Source: Gloeomargarita sp. SRBZ-1_bins_9 (GTDB taxonomy: Bacteria; Cyanobacteriota; Cyanobacteriia; Gloeomargaritales; Gloeomargaritaceae). From it: a stretch of DNA of 64,000 bases. The stretch lies in assembly GCA_039794565.1 (NCBI GenBank), contig JAUQVX010000003.1, forward strand, positions 62,001 to 126,000. Reading direction: 5' to 3'. Positions 39,947 through 49,101 of the stretch are shown here, one piece after another. Made by a program: the position numbers and the translations under genes. Below the pieces are notes generated by a model. That model had not been told where the DNA came from. It searched no databases and saw only the letters and a program-made list of their open reading frames with translations. Position 1 is the stretch's first letter, and the number at the start of each line of letters is the position of its first letter.

Positions 39947-40242
39947 GCGGGTTCTAGGGGAGCCATGGTCAGACCGGCCCGTTGGAGTTGTTCATGGTAG
40001 AGTTCCGCCGGTTCCTGGGGACCAACCCAGACCACGGCTTGACCTTCGTAGTGCACCTGGTTGGTGAGTTCCCAGGCCCGGTCCGGGGTCATGCCGGGAA
40101 TGTACTGCATCAGGCACCGGGCCACGTGCTCAAAGGTGTTGACGTCGTCGTTGAGTACGATCACTTTGTAGTTGGGATAGTGCTTGGTTGTGGCTTGACG
40201 GCCTTTTTCCGGTAGGACTTGGGTGGACATCATCACAGCCAT
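39943..40242 (-). CDS. clpS: ClpS-family N-degron adaptor (ClpS2-like)
   Basis: A 99-residue adaptor that delivers N-end-rule substrates to ClpCP. The binding pocket is visible: [18 protein letters not shown] with the NDD triad and [29 protein letters not shown] with the conserved histidine. The ending TMAPLEPA and YPNYKV start resemble the second cyanobacterial paralogue (ClpS2) as I remember it. Three methionines (at 40242, 40233 and 40230) are possible starts. It opens the clpS-uvrB-Anbu operon. Confidence 0.92.
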   Translation of the reverse strand: MAVMMSTQVLPEKGRQATTKHYPNYKVIVLNDDVNTFEHVARCLMQYIPGMTPDRAWELTNQVHYEGQAVVWVGPQEPAELYHEQLQRAGLTMAPLEPA

Positions 40243-40283
40243 AGCAAACTCCCCACTTCATTTGGACGCAAGATTCTGGTTCT

Positions 40284-40337
40284 AGTATATGAGTTGAACG
40301 CCGGGGCCGGTCCGGGTCGGCCAGCCGTTAAGATAAT
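40284..40337. promoter_or_regulatory. Divergent promoter region clpS / signalling gene
   Basis: On the minus strand TATACT (40289-40284) could serve clpS, 42 bases before its start. On the plus strand GATAAT (40332-40337) could serve the FHA-GGDEF-EAL gene, 29 bases before its ATG. Neither has a convincing -35 partner. Confidence 0.3.
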
Positions 40338-40365
40338 TAGGTGCGCCTGGGCAGGCAACGGCCAG

Positions 40366-42039
40366 ATGACTGTGGAACTGCAATTGAGTTGGGAGGATTT
40401 GACCACCGGCCATCTGCAGCAACGCCGGGTGAGGGTGCCGGTAGCCTTTGGTCGGGATGAACAGGCGATGCGGGCAGCCATGGGCGGCAAGGGCAGTGTG
40501 GTGGTTCTGACCCACAAGCAGGTCTCCCGTTGCCATGCCCTGATCATCCTGGGGGAAAACGGGTTGGAATTGGTGGACAAAAGCACTAACGGTACGTTTT
40601 TGAACGGCCAGCATTTTTTGGGTACGAACCGGCAGATCCACCATGGCGACCGGCTGCAAATTGGTCCCTACCGGATCGTGCTCAGCACCCTGGGTTCGCT
40701 ACCGCCGGTGTCATCAGACGTTTCCGAAAGTACAGCGGTCGTGCCGGGGGTGTATCACGATGCCCTGACCGGGTTGCCCAATCGCCATATGTTCCTGTCC
40801 CTGCTGCAAACCCTGGAGGAACGGTTGGTGGTGGAGACGGCCCTCCAGTTTGCGGTGGTGCATCTGGATATTGACCGGCTCCAGCAGGTCAACGACAGCT
40901 TAGGCTACCGGGTGGGGGATAAATTGCTAGCGGCGGTGGCCCGGAAGTTGCGGCAACGGCTGGCGCCGGGGGATACGGCGGTGCGTCTGGAGGGGGATGA
41001 ATTTGCCTTGATTTTGGAGAACCTGGCTTCCCCGGAGGCGGCCCTGGCCCATATCGAGACCATCCAGCAGGATTTACACAAACCCTTCCAGCTGGAGGAG
41101 CAGGAGGTGTTTATTACGGTGAGCATGGGGGTGGTCTGGAGCCAGGTGGCGGTGCAGCAGCCGGAGGACTGGTTGCGGTTTGCCCGGGCGGCTACCCAAA
41201 AAGCCAAGCAGTTGGGCCGGGGGCGGTTGGTGGTTTTTCGCCCAGGGATGGAGGATTCGGGGTGGCGCCTGCGGTTGGAAACGGATTTAAGCCGGGCGGT
41301 GGAACGCCACGAGTTATCCCTGCGCTACCAGCCCATTGTGGCCCTGGCCAGTGGGCAGATTGTGGGGTTTGAAGCCCTGGTGCGCTGGCGGCATCCCCAG
41401 GTAGGTCTCATTCCTTCGGACCAGTTGATTGCCCTGGCGGAAGAAACCGGTTTGATCCAGCCTATTGGCCGGTGGGTCCTGGAGATGGCCTGCATCCAGC
41501 TCTGCCGGTGGCACCAGCAATTTCCCAACTGGCGGCCCTTGACCGTGAGTGTGAATGTCTCCAGCAAACAGTTTCTCCAGGCGGACCTGGTGGCCCAAGT
41601 GACCCAACTGCTCCAGGAAACCAGCTTGCCGGGGAATCACCTGAAATTGGAACTCACCGAAAGTTTGATCATGGAAAACCCGGAGACTGTGACCACCATG
41701 CTGGCCCAGTTGCGGGATTTGGGGTTACAGATTCTGATGGACGACTTCGGCACCGGGTATTCCAACCTCAGCCGGCTGCGCACCCTGCCGATTGACATGG
41801 TCAAGGTGGATAAATCCTTTATCCAGACGGCGGATGCGGACACCTGGGCCTTTGTACAGGGCATTGTGGCGCTGGCCCACTCCCTTGGGAAGGCGGTGGT
41901 GGTGGAGGGCATCGAAACGGCGGAGCAGCTTCAGCAGTTGCGGCAGATGGGGTGCGCCTTCGGCCAGGGGTATCTGTTCTCCCCGCCGCTAGACGCCGCC
42001 CAGGTAGAACAACTCCTGCACCAGTCGCCGCGCTGGTAA
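40366..42039 (+). CDS. FHA-GGDEF-EAL signalling protein
   Basis: A 557-residue cytosolic protein. An N-terminal FHA domain (about residues 25-115: SRCHALI, then DKSTNGTFLNG and HGDRLQIG) would bind phosphothreonine peptides. The GGDEF domain follows (about 135-295), but its motif is EGDEF and the RxxD inhibitory site is lost, so cyclase activity is doubtful. The EAL domain is intact (FEALVRWRHP; DDFGTGYSNLSRL; KVDKSFI), implying c-di-GMP hydrolysis. I chose the ATG at 40366 since translation from the open frame upstream would cross the promoter region. Confidence 0.88.
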   Translation: MTVELQLSWEDLTTGHLQQRRVRVPVAFGRDEQAMRAAMGGKGSVVVLTHKQVSRCHALIILGENGLELVDKSTNGTFLNGQHFLGTNRQIHHGDRLQIGPYRIVLSTLGSLPPVSSDVSESTAVVPGVYHDALTGLPNRHMFLSLLQTLEERLVVETALQFAVVHLDIDRLQQVNDSLGYRVGDKLLAAVARKLRQRLAPGDTAVRLEGDEFALILENLASPEAALAHIETIQQDLHKPFQLEEQEVFITVSMGVVWSQVAVQQPEDWLRFARAATQKAKQLGRGRLVVFRPGMEDSGWRLRLETDLSRAVERHELSLRYQPIVALASGQIVGFEALVRWRHPQVGLIPSDQLIALAEETGLIQPIGRWVLEMACIQLCRWHQQFPNWRPLTVSVNVSSKQFLQADLVAQVTQLLQETSLPGNHLKLELTESLIMENPETVTTMLAQLRDLGLQILMDDFGTGYSNLSRLRTLPIDMVKVDKSFIQTADADTWAFVQGIVALAHSLGKAVVVEGIETAEQLQQLRQMGCAFGQGYLFSPPLDAAQVEQLLHQSPRW

Positions 42040-42042
42040 GCC

Positions 42043-42804
42043 CTAGAGCCGACCCGCCAGGGGTTCGGTGGCCAATTGGTCCAAACCCTCGGTTTGCAAC
42101 AGGGCCAGCCAGTCCACGAGGAGGGCCTTATTTTGGGGTTGGGATTGGCGTAACTCCACCAGGGCCGCTAGGGTTTCGTGCCACAGGCCGGCGCCGGCGT
42201 ATAGGTAGGGATGCTGGCTGCGGGGGGCGCGTTGGAGTTGCTGTTCAAAGGAGGGGGCAAGGGCCACCCGTTGCACCCAGCCGCGTACAAACAGGTCAGC
42301 CGTCCGGTCCTGGGGGTCGCAAATGACCGAAAAGTACCATTGGTAGGTGTCCCCCACGGCCAGGGCGGGGGCCTCTTCCGGTAGGTCCAGGCGCACGATG
42401 CCACTTTGCTGGGCACGGCCTCGATAGGTGTAATGTTCCATCCCCCGGCCATCCATGAGGACCAGTTCCACCTCCCGGTCCCCCACCGGGGGCAGGTAGA
42501 AGAAGAAGCTGGGCCGGGCGGCGGCGGTTAACCCCAGGTGGGAAGCAGGGAGTAGGGCGGTCAACCGTTTATGGCTCACCGGACAAACGGCTCCCCGGGT
42601 GGCCCCTCCTTCCCGGTTGCCCGGCAATCCGGCCGCGGGTGGTACAAAGCCGATAACCGGCGTGGTGGGTTGGGCCGTGGCCCGCCGTTGACTCCACTGC
42701 AGGAGACGACCGGCCCATATCTGCAAGGGGTTAGCCGTGGCGGGGGTGGCGGTTAGGGTGAGGGTTAAAGCCGTGGCCAAAGCAAGGGATCGGAAGCAAG
42801 CCAT
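42043..42804 (-). CDS. DUF928 family exported protein
   Basis: A 253-residue protein of the cyanobacterial DUF928 family, function unknown. A signal peptide is clear (MACFRSLALATALTLTLTATPATA, cleavage after ATA). Family marks are GLPGNREGGATRGAVC followed by LTALLPASHLGLT and PSFFFYLPPVGDREVELVLMD. The second half contains helices consistent with a TPR-like tail. It is expected in the periplasm. It starts only 3 bases past the stop of the opposing signalling gene at its 3' end. Confidence 0.85.
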   Translation of the reverse strand: MACFRSLALATALTLTLTATPATANPLQIWAGRLLQWSQRRATAQPTTPVIGFVPPAAGLPGNREGGATRGAVCPVSHKRLTALLPASHLGLTAAARPSFFFYLPPVGDREVELVLMDGRGMEHYTYRGRAQQSGIVRLDLPEEAPALAVGDTYQWYFSVICDPQDRTADLFVRGWVQRVALAPSFEQQLQRAPRSQHPYLYAGAGLWHETLAALVELRQSQPQNKALLVDWLALLQTEGLDQLATEPLAGRL

Positions 42805-42884
42805 AGAACCATCCTCGGGGGTAAGGCGATGATAGTTAGGAAGGACAAGCGGGTTTGCAGGTTCCGCCTTGCCTACATCCTAGG

Positions 42885-42947
42885 GTAATCCCTGGTCATT
42901 AGGATTACGGTGATAGACTGGCATCTCATCGGTGACCGGCCTCACCG
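42885..42947 (+). promoter_or_regulatory. Two inverted repeats in the purB leader
   Basis: GTAATCC (42885-42891) and GGATTAC (42902-42908) are a perfect 7-base pair of arms around 10 bases. CGGTGA (42930-42935) and TCACCG (42942-42947) follow as a 6-base hairpin with a 6-base loop. Both lie between the DUF928 gene and purB, where an operator and an mRNA leader hairpin are expected. Confidence 0.3.
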
Positions 42948-42986
42948 GGGACGTAGGATAGAACTGCTGTTGTGAAAGGAATGGCT

Positions 42987-44282
42987 GTGATCGAACGCTA
43001 CACCTTGCCGGCGATGGGGCAGCTCTGGACGGAGGAATACAAATTCCAGACTTGGTTGCGGGTGGAATTGGCGGTCTGTGAAGCCCAAGCCACTTTAGGG
43101 CGCATTCCCCCTGAGGCCCTGGAGCACATCCGCCAGCACGCCCGCTTTGACCCGGCCCGGATCCGGGAAATCGAGCAAACGGTACGCCATGACGTGATTG
43201 CCTTTCTCACCAACCTGAACGAGTACCTGGGGGATGCAGGCCGCTATGTGCACCTGGGGTTGACCAGTTCCGACGTGCTGGATACGGGGCTGGCGCTGCA
43301 ATTGGTGGCCAGTCTGGAGGTGCTGCTGACCCAGTTGGAACAGTTAATCCAGGCCGTGCGTTCCCAGGCGCAACAGCATCGCCATACGGTCATGGTGGGA
43401 CGCTCCCACGGGATTCACGCCGAACCGATCACCTTTGGGTTCAAGCTGGCGGGGTGGCTGGCGGAACTGTTGCGGCACCGGGAACGGTTGACCCGTCTGC
43501 GCAGTCAGGTGGCGGTGGGGAAAATTTCCGGGGCGGTAGGGACCTATGCCCACGTAGACCCGCGGGTGGAGGTGCTGACCTGCCAACGGTTGGGATTGAC
43601 GCCCGATACCGCCTCCACCCAGGTGATCAGCCGCGACCGCCATGCGGAATATCTCCAGACCCTGGCGCTGCTGGGGGCCTCCATCGAGCGCTTTGCCGTA
43701 GAAATCCGTCACCTGCAACGCACGGAGGTACTGGAGGTGGAGGAGTATTTTGCTCCGGGCCAGAAAGGCTCATCGGCCATGCCCCACAAGCGCAATCCCG
43801 TGCGTTCGGAGCGGTTGACCGGTCTGGCGCGCCTGTTACGGGGCTATGCCACGGCGGGCTTGGAAAATGTGGCCCTGTGGCACGAGCGGGATATTTCCCA
43901 CAGCGCGGTGGAACGGGTGGCCCTGGCGGATGCCAGCATTGCCCTGCACTTTATGCTGGTGGAGTTGACCGACCTGGTGCAGACATGGCAGGTCTATCCG
44001 GACAACATGCGCCGCAATTTGTACCGGTTTGGGGGCGTTATCTTCAGTCAGCAAGTGCTTTTAGCGCTGGTGGAAAAGGGCCTGAGCCGGGAGGAGGCCT
44101 ACGCCCTGGTGCAACGGCTGGCCCACCAGGCCTGGAACCAGGAAGCGGGCAACTTCCAGGCCCTGGTAGAACAGGACACCACGGTGCGACGGTATTTGTC
44201 CCCGGAGGAGATCGCCGCCTGTTTTGACCCCACCGCCCATCTCCAGCACCTGGAGACCATCTACCAGCGGTTGAACATCTAA
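42987..44282 (+). CDS. purB: Adenylosuccinate lyase
   Basis: A 431-residue enzyme for two steps of purine synthesis, cleaving SAICAR and adenylosuccinate. The superfamily signature GSSAMPHKRNP is exact, the catalytic-histidine loop is GRSHGIHAEPITFG, and TSSDVLDT and HERDISHSAVER are also present. I place the start at the GTG at 42987 (MIERYTLPAMGQLW): AAAGGA stands upstream and the length and N-terminus then match the family. In-frame ATG (42981) and GTG (42972) are alternatives. It converges on nadK with a 7-base gap. Confidence 0.96.
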   Translation: MIERYTLPAMGQLWTEEYKFQTWLRVELAVCEAQATLGRIPPEALEHIRQHARFDPARIREIEQTVRHDVIAFLTNLNEYLGDAGRYVHLGLTSSDVLDTGLALQLVASLEVLLTQLEQLIQAVRSQAQQHRHTVMVGRSHGIHAEPITFGFKLAGWLAELLRHRERLTRLRSQVAVGKISGAVGTYAHVDPRVEVLTCQRLGLTPDTASTQVISRDRHAEYLQTLALLGASIERFAVEIRHLQRTEVLEVEEYFAPGQKGSSAMPHKRNPVRSERLTGLARLLRGYATAGLENVALWHERDISHSAVERVALADASIALHFMLVELTDLVQTWQVYPDNMRRNLYRFGGVIFSQQVLLALVEKGLSREEAYALVQRLAHQAWNQEAGNFQALVEQDTTVRRYLSPEEIAACFDPTAHLQHLETIYQRLNI

Positions 44283-44289
44283 AAACTAA

Positions 44290-45195
44290 TTAATTTTTAG
44301 GCTTGGCCTGGTGCGGCAACCCCCACCCCAATTTCTGGCGCAGCAGGTCAAAAAATTCCGGCGGGCGCAGGCGGACAAACCGGGCCAGGTAGGGCGAACG
44401 CTGGATGGTCACATAGTGGCCCGGCTGCACGTAACACCCGGCATTGCCATCCGCCACCAGGACCAGCCGCGATGCGTTGGCCGCCCAGACCTGCACCTTT
44501 TCCCGGTCGTCAAACACCAGCGCCCGGGAGGCCAAGGAATGGGGACAGATGGGAATCAACAATAAAGCTGCCACTCCTGGGGCCAGCACCGGTCCCCCCG
44601 CCGACAGGGCATAGGCCGTCGAACCCGTGGGAGTAGAGACGATCACCCCATCCGCCGGAATGTCCACCGCCGCGTGGTGCCCCACCTGCACCTCAAAATG
44701 GCAGAGTTTGGCCAGGGGTTCCCGGTGGAGCACCACCTCGTTCAGGGCCAGGGCCTCCCAAATACGGGCGTCCTCCTCCCAGACCTGCACCAGTAACGTA
44801 ATGCGTTCTTCCACCTGGTAATCCCCACTCAAGACCGCCTCCAGGGCAGTCGGCAGGGATTCCACGTAGATTTCCGTCAAGAAGCCTAAGTGTCCGGTGT
44901 TGACTGTCAACAGGGGAATCCCCAAAGGTGCACACTGACGACTGGCCGATAAAACGGTGCCATCCCCCCCCAACACAATCGTCAGCTCCACATCCCGGTC
45001 AAACCCCGGCGGTACCAGCCACTCCACCGGCGTGTGACAGACCGGACTCCCCGCCTGGGCGTAACCCAACAGCCCCCCGACCCCCGTTGCTACACACACT
45101 TGCCGACCGCGCTGGTGCAACCACTCCCGCAACGCCTGGGCGTACTGAGCCGCTTCGGGTTTGCCGTCGTTATAGATAATGCCGATTTTGCCCAC
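44290..45195 (-). CDS. nadK: NAD kinase
   Basis: A 301-residue kinase that makes NADP from NAD. The signature parts are [13 protein letters not shown], the NEVVLHRE loop with the Asn-Glu pair, and [31 protein letters not shown] also fits the family. Cyanobacteria usually carry two NAD kinases; this one cannot be assigned to either confidently. It lies 44 bases downstream of ycf39 on the same strand. Confidence 0.94.
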   Translation of the reverse strand: MGKIGIIYNDGKPEAAQYAQALREWLHQRGRQVCVATGVGGLLGYAQAGSPVCHTPVEWLVPPGFDRDVELTIVLGGDGTVLSASRQCAPLGIPLLTVNTGHLGFLTEIYVESLPTALEAVLSGDYQVEERITLLVQVWEEDARIWEALALNEVVLHREPLAKLCHFEVQVGHHAAVDIPADGVIVSTPTGSTAYALSAGGPVLAPGVAALLLIPICPHSLASRALVFDDREKVQVWAANASRLVLVADGNAGCYVQPGHYVTIQRSPYLARFVRLRPPEFFDLLRQKLGWGLPHQAKPKN

Positions 45196-45239
45196 GAATG
45201 CCCCTTACCCCCACCGTAATCAGCGATTATAAAACCCAT

Positions 45240-46247
45240 TTAACCGCCGCTTTTCGCCGACGTTTTGAAGGGACGCCGCCGCTGGCGTTTTTCGGCCTCT
45301 TGCCGCTTCTGCCGGTCGAGTTCGTAGTGGCGCTCCTTTAATTTCTGGAGAATGCGGGCGAAGTACTCCGCCAAGTAATCCTCTAGAGTCGTCACCTCCG
45401 TCGGCGCGACCCCCAACAGGGCATACACCGGCGTCATGTCCGCATCCAGCACTTCCCCCCGCGCCAGCAACGCCGCAAAGGCCAGCCGGTCCGCCATATT
45501 CCAGGTCCACTGAAACCCCCGCAAAAGGTGCCGGGTGGCCGTCAATACCCCCAGGGGCACCCGCAACACCTTGGCCGTCTTGCCGCTGAGGCGTTCACAC
45601 AGGGCGATAATCTCTTCCGAGGTCCAGGGGCGCGGTCCCACCATGGGTAGTTTTTGGCCGATAGTCGTCGGCACCTCCAGACAACGCAGGGTCAACCGGG
45701 CAATGTCTTGGGTATCCATGTAGGCCACGGCGGTGGAGGTCCCGGTCAGCCAGACCGACTGTTCCTCCAGGATAGGAATGGCAAACTGGCCGATTAAGCC
45801 TTGGAAAAAACCCGCCGGCGCCAAGATGGTGTAATCCAACCCCGATTCCGCCAAAAAAGCCTCGGTGGCCGCCTTGACGCTCATCAACGGCACTTGGGGA
45901 TAGCGCTCACAGCCCAGGATGGAGAAAAACACCAGTCGCTTCACCCCGGCCCGCACCATGGCCTGAACCAGACTCACCTTGCCCTGCCAGTCCACCTCCC
46001 GGATGCCAATGGCGTCGGTGGGTCGAGCCGTGGCGGCGTCAATTACGACGTCCATCCCCTCCAGGGCCGGTGCCAGGGTTTCGGGACGACAGAGGTTGCC
46101 CGGGACCAATTCCGCTCCCCATTCCCGCAAAAAGGTGGCCTTGCCCAAACTGCGCACGAAACACCGCACCTGATGCCCCTCCTGTAAGGCCCGCCGCGCC
46201 ACCTGCCGTCCCAGCGTCCCCGTCGCCCCAACCACCAAAATCTTCAT
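45240..46247 (-). CDS. ycf39: Ycf39/HCF244-type photosystem II assembly factor
   Basis: A 335-residue atypical short-chain dehydrogenase that assists insertion of newly made D1 with its chlorophyll. The NADP-binding start is MKILVVGATGTLGRQVARRAL; Ycf39 features are FLREWGAELVPGNL, RPTDAIGIREVDWQGK, VKRLVFFSILGCERYP and the GFFQGLIGQFAIPIL segment. The last 35 residues are unusually basic (KERHYELDRQKRQEAEKRQRRR), probably a membrane or protein contact. It diverges from cbiB. Confidence 0.92.
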   Translation of the reverse strand: MKILVVGATGTLGRQVARRALQEGHQVRCFVRSLGKATFLREWGAELVPGNLCRPETLAPALEGMDVVIDAATARPTDAIGIREVDWQGKVSLVQAMVRAGVKRLVFFSILGCERYPQVPLMSVKAATEAFLAESGLDYTILAPAGFFQGLIGQFAIPILEEQSVWLTGTSTAVAYMDTQDIARLTLRCLEVPTTIGQKLPMVGPRPWTSEEIIALCERLSGKTAKVLRVPLGVLTATRHLLRGFQWTWNMADRLAFAALLARGEVLDADMTPVYALLGVAPTEVTTLEDYLAEYFARILQKLKERHYELDRQKRQEAEKRQRRRPFKTSAKSGG

Positions 46248-46398
46248 GCGCCCGCTGAAAAACTTTTTTACATTTCATTAAGAGTTTATCAGAAAACTTC
46301 CCCGGTCACCCTTGATCCCCGGGGGTCGGTTGGCCATTGATCCGGGTGCCTAGTGACTTCCTTCCTTTTAGGATGAATGGGGTTGGCTCAAGGACAGG

Positions 46399-47370
46399 AT
46401 GATGACCGGGCAGGGGGTGGGGATTATCATCGTCGCCGCCGGGTTGGACTATCTCCTGGGGGACCCGCCCCAATGGCTCCATCCGGTGCAGGTGATGGGG
46501 TGGGGCATTGACCGCTACTGCCGCTGGGTCTGGCGCCAAGAATGGGGGGCGCGGGGACAAAAGAGCGCGGGCGTGGGCCTGGTGGTGGGAACCGTTGGGG
46601 TGACGGTGGCCGTCGTCTGGGGGGGGATAGGGCTGGTCCGGTCCCTGGTGCCGGGATGGGCCTGGGTCCTGGAGACGGTGTGGCTGGCCAGTAGCTTCGC
46701 CGGACGCAGTTTACGCCGGGCGGCCCTGGAGGTACTCGCACCGTTGCAGGCGGGAGACCTGGTGCTGGCGCGGCAGGTCCTGAGCCGGTACGTCGGGCGG
46801 GATACGGCCCACCTATCGGAAGGGGAAATTTTGCGGGCGGTGCTGGAAACGGTGAGTGAAAACGCCACCGATGGGGTCATGGCCCCCCTGTTTTATGGGC
46901 TGGTGGGGGCAGTGGTGGGACCATCGCCGGCGGTCTGGTCCTTGGCCTACAAGGCGGTCAGCACCTTGGATTCCATGGTGGGCTATCGCAGGGAACCCTA
47001 TACCCATCTGGGCTGGGCCAGTGCCCGCCTAGAGGACCTGTTGACGTGGTTACCCTGTCGCCTGGTGGTATTCACCATCGCCCTGCTGTCGGGCCGACCG
47101 GGTTATGTCTGGCGGGTTTGTTGCCGGGATGCCCCCCAGGACCCTAGTCCTAATGCCGGTTGGAGCGAATGCTGTTATGCGGCGGCCCTGGGGGTGCAAA
47201 TGGGGGGGGTGAATACCTACCAGGGGGTGGTCAAGGTGAAACCGACCCTGGGCGATCCGGGGCAACCGATTACGCCGACGGTCATTCACCAAGCCCTCAC
47301 TCTAACCCGCCGGTGCTTTTTGACGTGGCTGGCGCTGGGGGTGCTGGTCCTGGGGATATGGCCCCGTTGA
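46399..47370 (+). CDS. cbiB: Adenosylcobinamide-phosphate synthase CbiB
   Basis: A 323-residue membrane enzyme that attaches the aminopropanol arm to adenosylcobyric acid in cobalamin synthesis. Typical blocks are DYLLGDPPQWLHPVQVMG near the N-terminus, YVGRDTAHLSEGEILRAVLETVSENATDGVMAPLF in the middle, and YKAVSTLDSMVGYR. About five hydrophobic segments are seen. Two adjacent ATGs start it. The final 69 bases overlap the opposing rqcH gene. The product pathway feeds MetH, also in this window. Confidence 0.95.
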   Translation: MMTGQGVGIIIVAAGLDYLLGDPPQWLHPVQVMGWGIDRYCRWVWRQEWGARGQKSAGVGLVVGTVGVTVAVVWGGIGLVRSLVPGWAWVLETVWLASSFAGRSLRRAALEVLAPLQAGDLVLARQVLSRYVGRDTAHLSEGEILRAVLETVSENATDGVMAPLFYGLVGAVVGPSPAVWSLAYKAVSTLDSMVGYRREPYTHLGWASARLEDLLTWLPCRLVVFTIALLSGRPGYVWRVCCRDAPQDPSPNAGWSECCYAAALGVQMGGVNTYQGVVKVKPTLGDPGQPITPTVIHQALTLTRRCFLTWLALGVLVLGIWPR

Positions 47371-49101
47371 GGGGACGATGGGTGCCTGGGCAGGATGCCC
47401 CCACACCACCTGCTCGCGGCGGTACTGCACCGTGCCGGGGGGATGGCCCTTGAGCCGCTGCACATACCGGGCGCGGGTGTACACCACAGGCACCTGCTGG
47501 CTCTGGCGGGCGCGGCTGTAATAGGCAGCAATGTCGGCGGCGGCCTGCACATCGGCTTCGTCCAAGGGGACACCGGCAGGTAGGCGCAGCAGCACGTGAC
47601 TTCCCGGAATTTCCTGGGCGTGAAACCACCAATCATCGTCGCCGGCGTAAGCAAAGGTGAGGGCTTCGTTTTGGCGATTGTTGCGGCCCACATAGATGGG
47701 ATAGCCGCTGGGGCTGGTGAAGGTGAGGAAGGGAAGGTTGCGGCCAGGGGTGCGGGGACGATAGGTGGTCGGTTGCCAGTCGTAGCCCTGTTGGGCCAGT
47801 TCCTGGTAGATGTCCGCCAGTAAATCCAGGGCCGTTTCCGGATCGGTTGTGTCGAGTTGATCCACCTGGGTCTCGATTTGGTCGAGGTAGGCCAGTTGGG
47901 TCTGGACCTCCGCCAGTAGGGGGACAATGGTGGCCTTCGCCCGTTTGAGTTTTTGATATTGCCTGTACAAGTCCTGGGCAGTTTGCAGGGCGGTTTTATC
48001 GGCGGGAATGGGGATGGTTATGGGCCTGTCGGTGGCGAAATCGAGCACCTGGATCGCTGGCATCCCCGGCGACCAAAGCTGCAAATGGGCCATGAGCAAA
48101 TCCGCCTGCTGGCGATAGGTTTCCGCCTGGGCGACCTGGTCTAACTTGGCCTGAAACAGGTGCCGTTTTTGTTGGAGTTTATGCCGCTGCTGCTGGAGCT
48201 TGTGCTGCAAATGCTGGCGTTGCTGGTGCAGGGCCTGGGCCGTCAGCTGCCGGTGGTAGTAGCCCTGGAGCAGTTGACTTACGCTGGCGCAGGGTTCGGT
48301 AATGCCCCACCCCAACACGGTATATCCCTGTTCGGTCAAACCCGGTGTAAATTGCCCCCTGTAGAGGGCCTGTAACCAACCTTGCCAGAGGGTCCAAAGC
48401 TGCTGCCATTGGTCTGGTGTCAGGTGGGATACGGGGGTCTCCGGGTCCAGGTCCAGTTGGGTAGCCATCTCCCGCACCAACTTGGCGCTCAGGCCCCGGT
48501 AGTTCTCCAGTAGGGCGCGGCGTAGGGGGACAGGCAGCAGACTCAACCGCCGATGCCACGGCTCAAAGGGTTCATCTAAGCGGGGAATCGTCTGGTTTAG
48601 GGGTGGGGGCGGTTGATAATGGTCGCCGGTTTGGAGGGGGCGTACCCGGGATTCCTGAGGGCTGACCTGGTGGGCGCAGGTGATGATCAGGCCGTCGGCT
48701 TGAGTCAAAACGGCATTGCTGTAACGCCCCATGACCTCCAGGTACAAGTGCCAGCGGGGAGAATCGTCGGGGCGCCGGGCAAAGGATAAAACCACTACCC
48801 GTTCCCAGGGGTCCAGCAACCGCAAATCCGTCAGGGCCAGGTGCCCCAGTTGGTGCCAGAGCTGCTGGCTAAAGGTGAAGGTATCTGGTACATCCGGGGG
48901 GCCATCGCTCAGGTGCAACCGGGCGGCCTGGGGATGCCAAGACAGCAACAACCAACCCCGGCGCTGCCAGGTACGCAATTCCAAGTACAGGTGATGCTTG
49001 TCCGTTTGGCGCACCCGTTCCAGGCGGGCAGGCAACCAATCCCGGCGCAATTCCTGGCAAACCGCCACCAGGGTCGTCAGATCACAGGGTTGTAGGGTCA
49101 T
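47302..49101 (-). CDS. rqcH: Rqc2 homologue RqcH (NFACT protein)
   Basis: A 599-residue NFACT protein. RqcH binds stalled 50S subunits with peptidyl-tRNA and directs alanine tailing of the nascent chain. The N-terminal NFACT-N domain reads LPARLERVRQTDKHHLYLEL and QADGLIITCAHQV. A coiled coil rich in Gln, Lys and Leu follows (about residues 280-430). The NFACT-R domain holds FAYAGDDDWWFHAQEIPGSHVLLRLP. The last 25-30 residues (proline- and glutamine-rich) run past the usual end and overlap cbiB. The ATG at 49101 overlaps the upstream TPR stop by 4 bases. Confidence 0.93.
   Translation of the reverse strand: MTLQPCDLTTLVAVCQELRRDWLPARLERVRQTDKHHLYLELRTWQRRGWLLLSWHPQAARLHLSDGPPDVPDTFTFSQQLWHQLGHLALTDLRLLDPWERVVVLSFARRPDDSPRWHLYLEVMGRYSNAVLTQADGLIITCAHQVSPQESRVRPLQTGDHYQPPPPLNQTIPRLDEPFEPWHRRLSLLPVPLRRALLENYRGLSAKLVREMATQLDLDPETPVSHLTPDQWQQLWTLWQGWLQALYRGQFTPGLTEQGYTVLGWGITEPCASVSQLLQGYYHRQLTAQALHQQRQHLQHKLQQQRHKLQQKRHLFQAKLDQVAQAETYRQQADLLMAHLQLWSPGMPAIQVLDFATDRPITIPIPADKTALQTAQDLYRQYQKLKRAKATIVPLLAEVQTQLAYLDQIETQVDQLDTTDPETALDLLADIYQELAQQGYDWQPTTYRPRTPGRNLPFLTFTSPSGYPIYVGRNNRQNEALTFAYAGDDDWWFHAQEIPGSHVLLRLPAGVPLDEADVQAAADIAAYYSRARQSQQVPVVYTRARYVQRLKGHPPGTVQYRREQVVWGHPAQAPIVPSTGPYPQDQHPQRQPRQKAPAG

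Noticed and set aside
44281-44300. A+T-rich palindrome AAAAACTAATTAATTTTT as terminator of purB/nadK
   Set aside because: The stem has no G-C pairs and would not be stable; it overlaps the nadK stop.
46248-46398. Cobalamin riboswitch before cbiB
   Set aside because: Only a GATCCCCGGGGGTC near-palindrome is present; the B12 box and conserved junctions are absent.
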